In this document: positions 25,501 to 35,702 of the stretch, piece after piece | Numbering within the stretch: the stretch's first letter is position 1 | How the letters are laid out: the number at the start of each line of letters is the position of its first letter | NCBI RefSeq assembly: GCF_023101765.2 | Contig: NC_064236.1 | Location: 20,300,993 to 20,364,992 of the forward strand | Length of the DNA: 64,000 nucleotides | Source of the DNA: Spodoptera frugiperda | Lineage: Eukaryota; Arthropoda; Insecta; Lepidoptera; Noctuidae | Direction: 5' to 3' | Notes under the pieces: model-generated | The model's database searches: none | Told to the model about the DNA's origin: nothing | The model's input: only the letters and a program-made list of their open reading frames with translations | Made by a program: the position numbers and the translations under genes

Positions 25501-28500
25501 AGTAAGTAGTCATTTCCCCAACTCGTCCCAAATGGGCCGTAGGTATGTGGTCCGAGTTGACTACTTACTGCGCGAACACTGATACAACATTTTCCTTTCA
25601 ACTGTCTGGTGACAGACAGACAGACAGAAGGGGGAAGCGAAGTTGTAGTAAAATAGGGTTTCCGTTTTTACCCTTTAATTTAGAGGCCAACCATTACTCA
25701 CGCGAGGTTCAATAACAAGGAAGAAGTTCGATAAAAAATCAGCAAACATCACGCAGGGGGCGGCGTGGGTAACTATATATATAATGGAATCTAAGGTATC
25801 GAATATAATCATTTTCCAAGGATTGTAGCAATATCAAAATTAGCAGTTATATGTAGTTCTGATGACAATACAATGTTACAGCTGTAAACTGGACCTCATG
25901 ATGGAAGATGGTATCATAGTGTGTGGCGTTTTAGAGTCTTGTAACAGACCACGATAAAGTTTCAAGATGCGGGCCCGTTCGCCTACCAAAAACTAAGACT
26001 AACTAGACTAAAGACTAAAATGTAGGAAGTAAAGAATAATTTAAAAACACGTGTATTTCTCGACTGCAGTGTAAACTGGGACAACCAGGGACTGAATAAC
26101 ATTACGATAGCTTTAATCACTATGACGCGTAATTCGTAAAATTACACGTAACAAAGGTAGGTACCGCTTCATTTCGGTACCTCCAATTGATAACATTCAC
26201 CGACATTTTGGTCGCACTTTATTTCCGGCAATTTAGTACGCGGATTATGTGAGATGTCCTCAACAGACGAGATACTTTGGTACTTGTGCGACTTGTTGCT
26301 GCTTGAGAGCGTGGCCTCATGCTTGTAGGCCACGCTCTCTTATTGAAACCACTAGTGAATAAACGTAAACGTCACCGCGCTCGGGCAGCGCGCGGCGGGT
26401 GGCGGGCGGCGGGCCGCGGGCAGGCAGCGCGGCGCGGCCCGCCCATGCAGAACGGAATGTTCTGATGCCGCCACTATGGACTATAGCGAGTAGCGACAGA
26501 CATTTCCCCGTTCTGCTCATTCAATGAGACATTCTTGAGTAATACAGCGAGCGAGCACAAGTCTGTGACGACGCGCCAAGCTCGCCTGTTCGCAGCAGTA
26601 TAGCACTGAGTCACAACTATACTGAGCCATAAATGGACAACAAGAGCCATTACTCGCTGTGCTTGTACACGGAGCAACATTAATTTGGTATATAGGCAAC
26701 ACGTTGACACAACTCTCATTTACACGTTCTACAGTATACATGTGTGGGTAATTTCGTAGTAATGTGCATAACACTAGTTGCATCACGCATACACGTATAC
26801 TAAATATATCATTTTCATATAGGTATACGCATTAATTCAATAATTAAATATAAATAAAAACAAGGGTAAACATAAAATTAACACGCTACAAATATTGAAT
26901 AAACCAAATAATGAACGCAGCGACCAGCAACCGCCGAAACAGGCCACGGCCTGGATCGCGCGTCCTCGCGCCCCCAGTCGGGGTCGCAGAGAGACCCACA
27001 TTTAGCATGGTCCCTCAGTTGCAAGTTGGCGTAATAGTTATCGCTTAAGGAATGAGTGAAGTGTCGTCGCTTCGATCCCAGTACACACATCGAGTTCTTT
27101 TTGTGAGTATCAAACATTTTTTTAAACATTATTGAATACAAAATTTCGAATGTTTCAATACCTAAGTAATACTTTACTATGTTTGAGGTAGCGGAACTTT
27201 CAGGTTATTTTCGATGGCCCGTTTATGAAGTAACTACCGACAGTCTACAACATTTTTCAAAAAAAATAATCTATTCTTAGTTGTCAGTCTACCAGTATTT
27301 ATTAATAATTCTACTACTCATAGTCGTGTATAACTTAGTTTCCATGACGTTTCCATACAAAGTTAAAGATAAAAAACGTAGTACGTAACGTATTTCAACG
27401 TTTTATAGACTGACTTTTTCTTTTATAGACTGATTTTATTATACAGAAAACAAAACATACAAAAACAACGTAGTAAAGGAAATAAAAAGTTTAGCTAGAA
27501 TCGAACCCACATCGTCGTATGAGAACGACTTTTAAAACCGGCTCATTAACCATTTGTCCACGGGCACTACGTTTAGTTCCGTGGAAATGTTAAATCATAT
27601 CATCTATTATAAATATTTTAACCTTCCCCATCGATTAAATGATAAAAATACGTATACCGATATAAAAATATAATATATACCAATGTGTGCGTAATGGACA
27701 TTCATTACTATAAAATTACCCACACATGTACAAGTATTGTATAGCAATAGTAGTGTTGGCTGTATACCAGTTTATGTTACTTTGTGTACAAAACAGGGGG
27801 ATCCTATGGGATTTAAACTATAATAAGTTACAGTGTGGGTTCAGTAGACAGTCTATAACTATAATAGCCTCAAGAGCTGTGCGAGTGCGACCCTCCACAG
27901 TTTGGATCCAACCTACATGCCTTTAGACCTCGCGATGAACATAAGATAGTCTCGAGATGGAACTATTGTTGGAGCCGTGTAACATAATAGCAAGTCGTGG
28001 CCACCGACTGCCGCGCCGGTAGCAGCACGCTAGTGTCCGCTACGCATTACACACATTGCCAAGAGAAAGCACCCACTGCGCACTGCGCACTGTTAGCGCT
28101 TCAACAGTCGCCACTTCTTGGAGAAATAAAATGTGTCTGATTTCGCGAGAGCTGAGTGTTTGCTGTGTGCTTATTTATTATTACACAATAATTCAACGTA
28201 ATGACAACGTATTACGTTATATCGACGCAAATGGTCTTAAACTAACAATCGCAGCGGCGTAATTAGAGCGTTTGCGCAGCAGCAATGTTGGCACCAGCAG
28301 TCTGCAGCCGCAGCGCACTCAGGCCACAACGTACACGCTACACCGTGTACCGCTAAGCTCCTATCAACTAGACAACCACATAACACAATTATACTTACTC
28401 TTTGCCTCGGTGGTCTTTAAGAAGGTATACGATGTGCCCGGGATTTTTCCGCAATTTTTCGGAGCTCGTGATCACTTTGTTAAGACCCTGGGCTGCGGCG

Positions 28501-31500
28501 GACTCCTCCCCGAGCTGGTCGATGATACGTGCCACTAAGTCCTGGACGGCTCTGCAACAAGCAACCAGCAGTAAATACAAATAGCACCCTCCTTATGCTG
28601 CAATGCTTTACTTGTGCCATGGGGCGTCTCAGTTACAACGAAACCATTTAATACGCGAGCATAAAACCACCTAAATGATTATATAGAGGATGTAAGCCGG
28701 TCCAGCTCCGCAGGATAACGAAAAACATTGATGATGAAACATCAATGTTTTTCGCAAAAGTCACTGTCTCCGCTCGCGAACTTTCTTTGAGTTCTAATAT
28801 TGCTACTAGTGACCATGTCAGTTTAAAAACTTATTTGTACAATTATTGTAAATATGAGAGCCCCGTAATTAACTAAGATTGAATTAGACTAGTAGAATGC
28901 ATTTCTGTCAGCTTGGAGTTGTTATGCTCAGTCAAAGGTCTCATTGGCGTCGGCACGGGTATTGGGCGGTGCTGGTGTACGTGTCATGTCGTGAACGAGC
29001 GCTGTCAATGTTGATGCTTCAATGAAATTACAAATATTAACGATGGAGAAGGAGCACCTTGCGCCACTGCCGGGCCGCGGAGGGCGGGGGCGGGGCACGC
29101 CGCGCCACCGATATTGATTTATGCGCCCGCCAGCTACAAACTAGGTATATAGCCTCCCGCGGAGCCAGGCACAGCCTCCCGAACCCTCCCGCGAGCGAAC
29201 ATTAGGTACATAATATCAATATTGCTAAAGCATTCTATTCGATTCTGCATCTACACGTAATGTAGCGCACTGACTACCCCCAACAACAAGCCTATTCTCT
29301 ATTCGCACCAAAAAAGCGGTAGTGGCTCCGCTTTGCGATGTTTTTGATAGTTAAATATTTTTTATTATAAGTATTTCATAAATCAGTAACGTATTTTAAA
29401 GACGGTTCTTTAAAACCGTTCTTGTTTACTACCGTTTAGCTTGGTTGTTTGCGCTCCGTCTAAATCCTCTGAGAAGTGGTTTTGTTTATTGTCCTTGTAT
29501 TGAAGGCTGTGGTCTGCATCAGTGTTTCGGCAACCATTAATAACTAGTATTGAAATAATTTCCACACTCGAGGAGACGTATCAAATTGTAACTGTACTGG
29601 AGGCCGAGCGCAGACAACTTGTAATGGCTTGCAGACTTTATTTAAGTCGAAAAGTATACAAGAGGTATCTAGACACTGGGACCTTTGTTCACAGACCTAG
29701 AACAGGTATACCATGAGCCGCTACAGCAGGGGAGGTCTCAACGCTGTTCAGCTCCAGGAATAGCTACGTGGAGTGCGGGGAGAGTCGAGGTTAGTCATTG
29801 GGCAATGAGAGGAAGACTAAAAGATTGAAACTTGACATCACGCAAACCGGCAACTTGCCGGGAATTAATTGACGTCACCGCATGGGCCCCCAAACACGGG
29901 TTCGCTGTAATAACAGTGGTAAATCCCTTCTTTAAAAAGTAGCTTCAGAGACGTCACGGCGTGCTCACCTACCGCCTGACAGAGGTGCTTACTGGACACG
30001 GAAGTTTCGGATTGGGTGGAAGGAAACGCCCGGGTGTCGTCATTGCGAGGACCAACAGGAGGACACGGTGGGGTATACGGTGGCGGTGCCCTGTATGGGC
30101 TGAGCACCACCGTGTCGTTAAAACTGTCACAAACAAGTAAACAGCGCAGGGTTTAAAAACCGCCTAGTAAAGTTATATACTAACTACTGTTACCCGCTAT
30201 GCTCGACTCGTAACGTGATATTATACAACCTATAACCTTTTTCAATAAATGGACTACCCAACACAAAAATAATTATTCAAATGCGTGCAGTAGGTGTAAA
30301 GAAGAGACAGAAACGTGAGTTACTTCCGTATTTATATAAAACTACACCCACTACTCGACTCATATTGGTCATAACGTGATGTTTTATAGCCTATAACCTT
30401 CCTATAAATGCACTATCCAACACACAAGAATTATTCAAATCGGACCAGTAGTTCTGGAGACTAGCGCGTTCAAACTAACTAACTCATTTATATACTAGTA
30501 ACTATAATAATAACTAGTTCTTAGAATAAAAATGATTTGTTTTTAAACTTTTTCTATGACCTCTGAGTTTGTTTCGGCATTTCTTCTCAGAGTAGTCCGA
30601 TAGGAAATGCCGTGCCGGCCTCATCTAGTTATTTAAGAGATTGACGTGTTGAGGGTTACATTGTAACCTACTTGCAAAATAATTATCATTTATCATTTAA
30701 CTAATTCGTATCGTATACTTTACCGATTAATACTAGGTACCTACTTATAGACTGCATACGATTTATTTTTAATGTAAAACAATGATATAAAAAGTAAATA
30801 AGTATTAACGATCAGTATTACTGGTTAGGTATTTTCAATAAAAAAATAATAACTCGGCCTGGAATCAAATCCGAGAACTTTTGGTAAGTGATTCTGAGGT
30901 GAACATATTTACACACTTTAATATAACTATACCTACATGTACAAATAATACATTTCCTACTCACACAGTATTGTTTGTCATATAAGCATAGAGTGCGGGG
31001 CTCTTCAGTGACTAGTAAGAAGTTGAAAGGAAATTATTTCACACAATTAGGTAATGTGAACATGTCGAGGTACCTTGTTAGTTACATTCTCAGAGACCAA
31101 TTTGACCAAAGGTCTCTTCTCGCAGTGCTGACCAAAAGTCTCTTTTCGCTTAGAAAAGGTTAGAGCATTCATGTTACCACTCTTACTCAATGTGATAGTA
31201 TTTCAAACTTATAGTTAATTAGAAATTATAAGCTCAGGTTTCCTCACAATTTTTTCCTTCACTGTTTGTCAGTGATCTCTAAATAATCTTAGATATAACT
31301 TGCAAAAAGTCATATTGGAACTCGCTGTTTGTTGGTTTAATACAATCCTGCACTGTCATGCAGCAGGTGTCTTAAAGATTGACCTAACATAGGTTATTTT
31401 AAGATTTATGTAAGTATTTTTTTTTATTTGAATACATAATTTTAGTTATTATATGATCTCAAATCAAAACTTGAGATTTAGCATATTGCGGTATTGACTC

Positions 31501-33346
31501 ATTAATATATAGCAGGCCTACAGTTTAGCAGAGAAATATGATGAGAGAATAAGGAGTAATGAGTTCAGAAACTAAAGTTCTATCAATTTCATACTGTCAT
31601 GTGTGTTGCCCTAAAATTAGTTCCAGCAGCTTGCTATATATAACAGTTGCAAGAATCATGCCAGTTTGGGGACAATTTATAATAAGTGATTTGTCCCATG
31701 ATAGATCATCCCAGGATTTATTTTGTGAAGCTTATAATAAATTATTCTTAAATTTTTCATCTGCATTAAAATTATTTCATCCGCATTAAAATTTTATAAC
31801 ATCATCATGTATAGTTTGCATACATACATAGTTTATGTATTACTATAACTTATATTGTAGCTTCCAAATAAGTAACTGACAAATGAATTTATGCCTTTAA
31901 TGAGAATGTTGCATCCCTCCCTAGCTTCACAAAACTACCGACTGATTTCAACTGAGTTGGTATTAAGTAACTATTTATTGAGATATTGAGATGTATGAAC
32001 TGACACATTCTCAAATATCTTATCACATTTGAAAAAGAGCATTGTGTTTCAATACAAGCTTTGAATTTTGTTAAGTCTAAAGGTCTTATAATTCCTTTAA
32101 TTTAAGTATCTTCAATATGTCATAGTTGAGTTTATAATGGGGCAATATTTATTGCATGGTTGCTTTTTATGAACAGCTAGTTAGTAACTTTTTAGTGAAA
32201 TAATGTAGGTTCCTAATAGAATAATATAACACAAAAATATGTAGATATGGTATATGGTATGGTATGTAGCCTTTTATATGCAACACCGGCTCCAATATGT
32301 CAAAATATGGAACAAGCAACTTTAGTTCCCATTTGGAGCCAAATTTTTTGTAATAGGTAATAGGTACAAGGTAAGTAATTGACCTGTAACTACCAATCTA
32401 AATACATATATTTTACGCCATATTTATCAAATGCATATTAAATGGTTTTTATTGTTTTTTATGCTGCTTTCATTGTTTTGCTGAACCATAATACTTAGTT
32501 GACTGTACCTGAATAACTGTAGATATTCCTAAATATTTACACATTACAATAGGATTCATTCGTATGAAGGATTTCTGCACTTAGGACAGTCAAAAATTGC
32601 ATTGCAATAAACTTTTTCTGAATAGAATGAGTCTAAGTTACCAAACACATGTCGGTGACAAGATAGTTAAGTGCACGATTAGAAACAGAGGGTCACTTGT
32701 TGATGTTATGGCAAATCAGATCTAAGACAGGTCATAGGACATGGCCGGGCCAGGCGGGGGGAGCGGAGTCAGGGTGGCGCAGGGTGGGGCGCGGTGGGTG
32801 AGGGTGCGGTGCGCGGCGCAGCGCGGGCTGTAGTCTGTACCTAGCTAGGTATTATCTAGTGCATCAGAAGTGCATAATAAATCAATATCATCTCCCGGCC
32901 GGGAGAGGTCGTTCGCGACGGCGCAGTAGGAACCTAGTTACTTACCCACGGGGTGCGCAGCCGTGTTTATAATTACATCCCCAGTACAGACACAGTATCC
33001 TACACATTGTGGCAGTCTATGTAACGAATCCAACATTATGCTTGTGTGTAGGATGGTCGGCTACATAGACTGTCGGCTATTAGCCTTGCCTTACCTTCCA
33101 CTCGAGGTCATTTGGTACGGACGCACTTAAACAAACCGTAAAAAGACATAAACCTTGACGAGTGGAGTCGGCCCAGCGGTCATCTAATGATTAATCACAG
33201 AGCATGCAACCACAAACACTCAATAATCACCTCGTGGACCGCACATCGCCGCTGTAATTTTTGGGGAGCAAGTCCGAGGTGATCTTGGTGACTTCATCGA
33301 AGACATCGTTGATCTCCGGCATTCCTCCTGGCACGGCCCAATCCAT
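13094..33346 (-). CDS. Atat: Alpha-tubulin N-acetyltransferase (ATAT1/MEC-17 family), complete, 5 exons
   Basis: Transfers acetyl from acetyl-CoA to Lys40 of alpha-tubulin inside microtubules. Exons in transcript order: 33346-33231, 28551-28399, 25213-25042, 24708-24551 and 13550-13094. They total 1056 nt, giving 351 aa, with all phases matching. The start ATG at 33346 has A at -3 and G at +4. The GNAT-like domain spans about residues 1-195. Key residues by comparison with human ATAT1 (offset +2): Gln60 (human Q58), Cys122 in PLCVLDFY (human C120), acetyl-CoA loop QRMGFGR with Gly136/Gly138, and Asp159 in AIDGPS (human D157). Human R158 is Gly160 here. The tail (200-351) is disordered: acidic, then Ala/Pro-rich, ending YFDVKYYHNKLW. 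Introns are long (3-11 kb) and repeat-filled. Extra exons in the 11-kb intron cannot be excluded. Confidence 0.93.
14228..14390. repeat. Tc1/mariner-type MITE, about 160 bp
   Basis: Terminal inverted repeats share AAAGGTGTTCTAAAATTATC and extend, with mismatches, about 50 bp inward (GAGGTAGTG near both inner ends). The outer flanks are TATA on both sides, consistent with a TA target-site duplication. No coding capacity. Confidence 0.7.
16253..16733. repeat. Probable MITE with imperfect terminal inverted repeats
   Basis: The left end AATTATAGTTGAATGGAA and the inner CTATTGAAAATGGAAG are mirrored at the right end (CTTCCATTTTCAATAG and TTCATTCTACTATAATT). A short internal duplication occurs at the left end. 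Non-coding and AT-rich. Confidence 0.45.
19352..19402. repeat. 51-bp near-perfect palindrome
   Basis: CGGTGCACCGTTTTCGAGAT reads back as ATCTCGGAAACGGTGCACCG across a centre at AGAGGCCCT, with one mismatch. It is inside the fold-back element. Confidence 0.75.
19925..20205 (-). pseudogene. R1-clade LINE fragment (reverse-transcriptase C-terminus)
   Basis: On the minus strand it reads EWLERRHGVLTYRLTQVLTG, then HRNFGRILFLIGRKETPGCH, the segment preceding the zinc knuckle in R1-type polyproteins. Homologous to 52957-53647 and 29920-30125. A 5'- and 3'-truncated relic nested in the fold-back element. Confidence 0.65.
22470..22525. repeat. Short lepidopteran repeat fragment
   Basis: Contains CCCGTCTCCCATGGGGGTAG and ACAGAGACTATGGAAC, a string I recognise as a common lepidopteran retroelement piece. 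No coding content. Confidence 0.45.
23868..24030 (+). repeat. Lepidopteran LINE-type repeat fragment
   Basis: Begins TGATGCCCGCGGCTTCGCTT and ends AGAGATTAGCCAGAACAAAC followed by AGACAGACAAAAA. This start/end combination belongs to an abundant lepidopteran non-LTR element. A reverse-oriented start piece is at 47383-47417. Confidence 0.55.
24551..24708 (-). CDS. Atat: ATAT exon 4: catalytic Asp exon
   Basis: Starts in phase 0 after TTCCCAG. Encodes ELEVMAWQMAIDGPSEKMEK, then FLSRNFGIEKLIRQNNNFAV and the end of the domain NFFDRSDDEI. Asp159 corresponds to catalytic D157 of human ATAT1. The FL-x-x-x-(F/Y)-x-(I/L)-E and NNF elements match the family end of the fold. Ends AG|GTAAGC. Confidence 0.92.
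25042..25213 (-). CDS. Atat: ATAT exon 3: acetyl-CoA binding core
   Basis: Acceptor TTGTGCAG; its first base completes GA|G = Glu. Encodes GKGEIIGLLKVGRKHLFLFD, then EVEPLCVLDFYVVRDRQRMG and FGRMLFDHMLH. It contains Cys122 and the Q-R-x-G-x-G pyrophosphate loop (Gly136, Gly138). Ends at GTGAGT in phase 0. This is the strongest single match to MEC-17/ATAT1 in the window. Confidence 0.96.
25590..25690 (+). repeat. Retroelement 3' tail fragment
   Basis: CTGTCTGGTGACAGACAGAC followed by AGGGTTTCCGTTTTTACCCT resembles the common lepidopteran LINE tail in which a GACAGACAGAC run precedes AGGGTTCCGTTTTT. Non-coding. Confidence 0.45.
26305..26339. repeat. Perfect 13-bp hairpin
   Basis: GAGAGCGTGGCCT and AGGCCACGCTCTC separated by nine bases, in ATAT intron 2. 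Function unknown. Confidence 0.6.
27480..27575 (-). repeat. tRNA-like sequence or tRNA-derived SINE remnant
   Basis: On the minus strand GGACAAATGGTTAATGAGCC resembles a tRNA A box region. GTGGGTTCGATTCTAGC is a near-consensus B box/T-loop, followed about 10 nt later by TTTTT. The acceptor stem does not pair and the T stem is imperfect, so this is not a working tRNA gene. Confidence 0.4.
28399..28551 (-). CDS. Atat: ATAT exon 2: N-terminal part of the acetyltransferase fold
   Basis: Acceptor TTGTTGCAG; its first base completes AG|A = Arg. Encodes AVQDLVARIIDQLGEESAAA, then QGLNKVITSSEKLRKNPGHI and VYLLKDHRGK. The (I/L)IDxLGxxSAxAQxL and TSS...YLLKD elements are signatures of ATAT1. Gln60 matches human Q58. 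Ends GA|GTAAGT, phase 2. Confidence 0.95.
28719..28754. repeat. Perfect 15-bp hairpin
   Basis: CGAAAAACATTGATG, six-base loop, CATCAATGTTTTTCG. In ATAT intron 1; a possible MITE tip or RNA hairpin. Confidence 0.6.
29522..29800 (+). pseudogene. Possible DNA-transposon transposase N-terminal fragment
   Basis: A 64-codon open stretch ends VYKRYLDTGTFVHRPRTGIP, which resembles the helix-turn-helix and linker (RY-x-x-TG-x-x-x-x-R-P-x-x-G-x-P) of Tc1/mariner-like transposases. The frame breaks just after. No terminal repeats were identified. Weak call. Confidence 0.3.
29920..30125 (+). pseudogene. R1-clade LINE fragment
   Basis: On the plus strand the sequence encodes, with frame breaks, GVLTYRLTEVLTGHGSFG, then a GRKRPGC-like piece and a degenerate TVAV...WAEHHRV, parallel to the fragment at 52957-53647. 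A relic in ATAT intron 1, opposite in orientation to the other two copies. Confidence 0.6.
30150..30500 (+). repeat. Two diverged tandem copies of a lepidopteran LINE 3' tail
   Basis: Copy 1 (about 30150-30300) and copy 2 (about 30310-30500) share the string ACGTGAT, CCTATAACCTT, ATAAATG, CTA-CCAACACA and ATTATTCAAAT. Copy 2 continues to CGGACCAGTAGTTCTGGAGA and GCGCGTTCAAAC, the familiar end of this element. Confidence 0.6.
30550..30720 (-). repeat. Interspersed repeat, copy B
   Basis: Reverse-complement relative of 9062-9215: GACCTCTGAGTTTGTTTCGG, TTCTTCTCAGAGTAGTCCGA, GGCCTCAT and GGGTTACATTGTAACC in order. Confidence 0.6.
33231..33346 (-). CDS. Atat: ATAT exon 1 with start codon
   Basis: ATG at 33346 in context CAGTATGG. 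Encodes MDWAVPGGMPEINDVFDEVT, then KITSDLLPKNYSGDVRST and AG| (phase 2, donor GTGATT). The VFDEVTKITSDLLP portion corresponds to the N-terminal strand/helix of ATAT1 (ITVLDQHL-type). No upstream in-frame ATG is needed; the promoter is 190 nt upstream. Confidence 0.9.
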
Positions 33347-33358
33347 ACTGAGTAATAC

Positions 33359-33390
33359 TTTACTTGGTTCCGAAGATAGAACCAAGTAAA
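33359..33390 (-). promoter_or_regulatory. Atat: 12-bp perfect hairpin in ATAT 5' UTR
   Basis: TTTACTTGGTTC and GAACCAAGTAAA flank an eight-base loop, ending 13 nt before the start codon. If transcribed, it forms a stable stem in the leader just ahead of the initiation site. Confidence 0.65.
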
Positions 33391-33504
33391 TCAAAAGGTT
33401 GTTATCACTGAACGCTGTTTCTCAGTTCCTCTTGGATCACAAATTCACAAAATATCACTTTAATTTCTGATAATTAATAATTAAAATGACCGAGCCGCGG
33501 CGAG

Positions 33505-33539
33505 ACGTCAAGCGCCTCCGACGAAATAAATTTGACTGA
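33505..33539 (-). promoter_or_regulatory. Atat: ATAT core promoter: Inr plus DPE
   Basis: Minus strand TCAGTC (33539-33534) is a perfect arthropod initiator with A+1 at 33537. TGACGT occupies exactly +28 to +33 (33510-33505) and fits the functional DPE set DSWYVY. No TATA box upstream; surrounding DNA is CpG-rich. This gives a 190-nt 5' UTR. Confidence 0.65.
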
Positions 33540-34204
33540 TGCGCCGAGCGCAGTGCGCGGACCGGACGGCCAGCAGGCAGACAGACATGCGCCCTGCCGC
33601 CGCGCCCCGTGCCGCTTCACTAGACAATCAATACTTTACTTTTTTACAACTTGAATACTTAGCTTTTTAGTATGTACTTTACATCCACCCGCCATATTTA
33701 ATTTTTAATTTGAAGGAAGAATATTAATAATAGGTATGCCGGCTGCGTTGTTTCTTTACGATTGAATATTTTTACGTATCTACATAATATGTTACGTGTG
33801 AAATGGTTGATATTCCATGATGGTGGACTGGTTCTAAGGTTGGGTTGGTTGTATAAGTAGGGTACGGTATTATATGAAAGGGTTTAGTGAGACTCATTTA
33901 AAAAAATATTAATAATGCGGGGCACATCGGTGGTGGACATTTCGTGTCATAGAGTAGGCGGAGAAATATTCCGACCACTGGTATATCCGGCGCCTCCGCC
34001 GAGTACGTGGACTCGCCGATCAGACAGGCCCCATGTGGCCCATCGTTGGACGCTGAGGCAGCTGGACCGGCAGATATTTCTGGAAGCCGCAATCGTGCAG
34101 GCTAGGGTGATATGGCAGGTGCCTGTGTCCAGAATTAGTCCAGGGCAGCGCAAGCGCCAGATGCGCTTGTGTTTGTTTATTAATTTGTGTTTTAAACCAT
34201 ACCA

Positions 34205-34445
34205 TTAACCATATCTATACCGAATTTCATTTAAATCGGTTAAGAAGTTCGATAAAAAGAGGTTAAGTAAAATTTAGTTTACCGCCCCCTTTTCTTCCCT
34301 TGGGGGCGGAATTTATCAAAATCCTTTCTCAGGGGATGCCTAAAAAGCTTTATGCATGTCCCCGCCCAATCCGTTTAAAATATTTTGGGGCTTCATACTT
34401 TGGGGGTAGAAATAAATGAAAGTCCTGTCTTAGGGGATGGGGATG
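34205..34445 (+). repeat. Lepidopteran retroelement fragment
   Basis: Contains ACCGAATTTCATTTAAATCG, then GGTTAAGAAGTTCGATAAAA and a CCCTTGGGGGCGGAATTTAT stretch, a combination common at the ends of lepidopteran LINEs. A short relative of the middle part occurs near 25715. Confidence 0.45.
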
Positions 34446-35200
34446 TCCTAGGTCTTAACACCAACTACCTGCAATACGTAGGACTAGCACTGCAGGTAAT
34501 TGCAGTAGACGATGGATTATGAACTAAGAAATGTTTCAATGTCTTTCGAGCAAGGTAAAGTAATATGATGTCGATACTTTAGTTTGGAAACAAATGAGAG
34601 GCAGATATTGCAAAACTTCCATATTTTGGTTTGTTAGGGTATACAGTTCCAAATGTTATCAGAAAAATATAAAAAAAAATTCTAAGTCCTACAGTTTTTA
34701 AATTACAGTGACTTATGTGTTATCCACGAAAAAGTACACCCTGTGCCAGTCTTTTGACTCTTGTTGCTACAAATCTTTATTATTTCGTCTGCAGTCTTCC
34801 TTACATTATCCTGAATAGTGCTCCAGTAATATGGAATCATAAATTCTTAGCCAACTGCTTTAGATTGGAAAACATTGTTAGTTTTAGAGGAACCAAATAC
34901 TCTGAATAAAATTTTCGCCTTACTTTAAGTGAGTGTACTGAATAAATTATGTATGGCGCTAGTAGTGGCAAATTTCACCAAAGTTGGCCCATTTAATAAG
35001 GATTAAAAATGGTATAGCACTTTGCACATTATTTCTTAAATTCGATACAAAAAAAGAATTTTCAACAAAACTCCGTTTTGATTAATTTATTTGAACTTAC
35101 TAAAAATTCTTCTAGTGTACTCAAATCATACGTTACAACCGTATGCACTAGACAGCACTTTGCACGCTTTTTGTTATCATCATGTTGAAAATCAGCGAGG

Positions 35201-35429
35201 ATCTCTTGTCAAACAATATTGTCTGTTTACCCGTGATTTCGCTTGCAACATTCGTCGGCAATATTATTAGACTTACTAGAGGAACTGATGTTGTGTATCA
35301 TGTTTCACTTTTTGTTATCAATCTCTTGTCAAACAATATTGTCTGTTTACCCGTGATTTCGCTTGCAACATTCGTCGGCAATATTATTAGACTTACTAGA
35401 GGAACTGATGTTGTGTATCATGTTTCACT
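35201..35429 (+). repeat. Exact tandem duplication, 109-bp copies at 120-bp spacing
   Basis: 35201-35309 and 35321-35429 are identical, beginning ATCTCTTGTCAAACAATATT and ending GTGTATCATGTTTCACT. The 11-12 bases between copies (TTTTTGTTATCA) also precede the first copy near 35168, so the event duplicated a slightly larger piece. Frame stays open across both copies by chance or because 120 is a multiple of three. Confidence 0.9.
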
Positions 35430-35662
35430 AAATAATATTGAATGATTATGATGTTCATAATGCATCAAACACATTATCAAATGTGTAGTAAAATCAAAAG
35501 AAACGGACGCGGCAGATTCATATACACATCATATCGACATTTGGAACCTTGCCGATCATCTGGTGCCTGTTGGACGTCGATTTCAGGAACACCCTGTATA
35601 CCTCCAGTACTATGATAACAAGGCAGTTTAGTCATTTGATATTATTTTGTAGAACTTATACA

Positions 35663-35702
35663 AAAATTAAATTAATTGCTCAATAGCAATTAATTTAATT
35701 TT
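35663..35702. repeat. Perfect 18-bp AT-rich hairpin
   Basis: AAAATTAAATTAATTGCT, CAAT loop, AGCAATTAATTTAATTTT. Possibly cruciform-prone; no associated gene. Confidence 0.7.

Larger units (their letters stand above)
25214..28398 (-). other. Atat: ATAT intron 2 (3.2 kb)
   Basis: Contains a retroelement tail (25590-25690), a 13-bp hairpin (26305-26339), an unexplained GC-rich island near 26380-26460 and a tRNA-like remnant near 27480-27575. No exon that fits phase 2 to phase 2. Confidence 0.55.
28552..33230 (-). other. Atat: ATAT intron 1 (4.7 kb)
   Basis: Mostly AT-rich. It contains a hairpin (28719-28754), a possible transposase relic (29522-29800), an R1 fragment (29920-30125) and tandem LINE-tail copies (30150-30500, 30550-30720). 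A GC-rich patch occurs at 32740-32835. No coding exon found. Confidence 0.6.
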
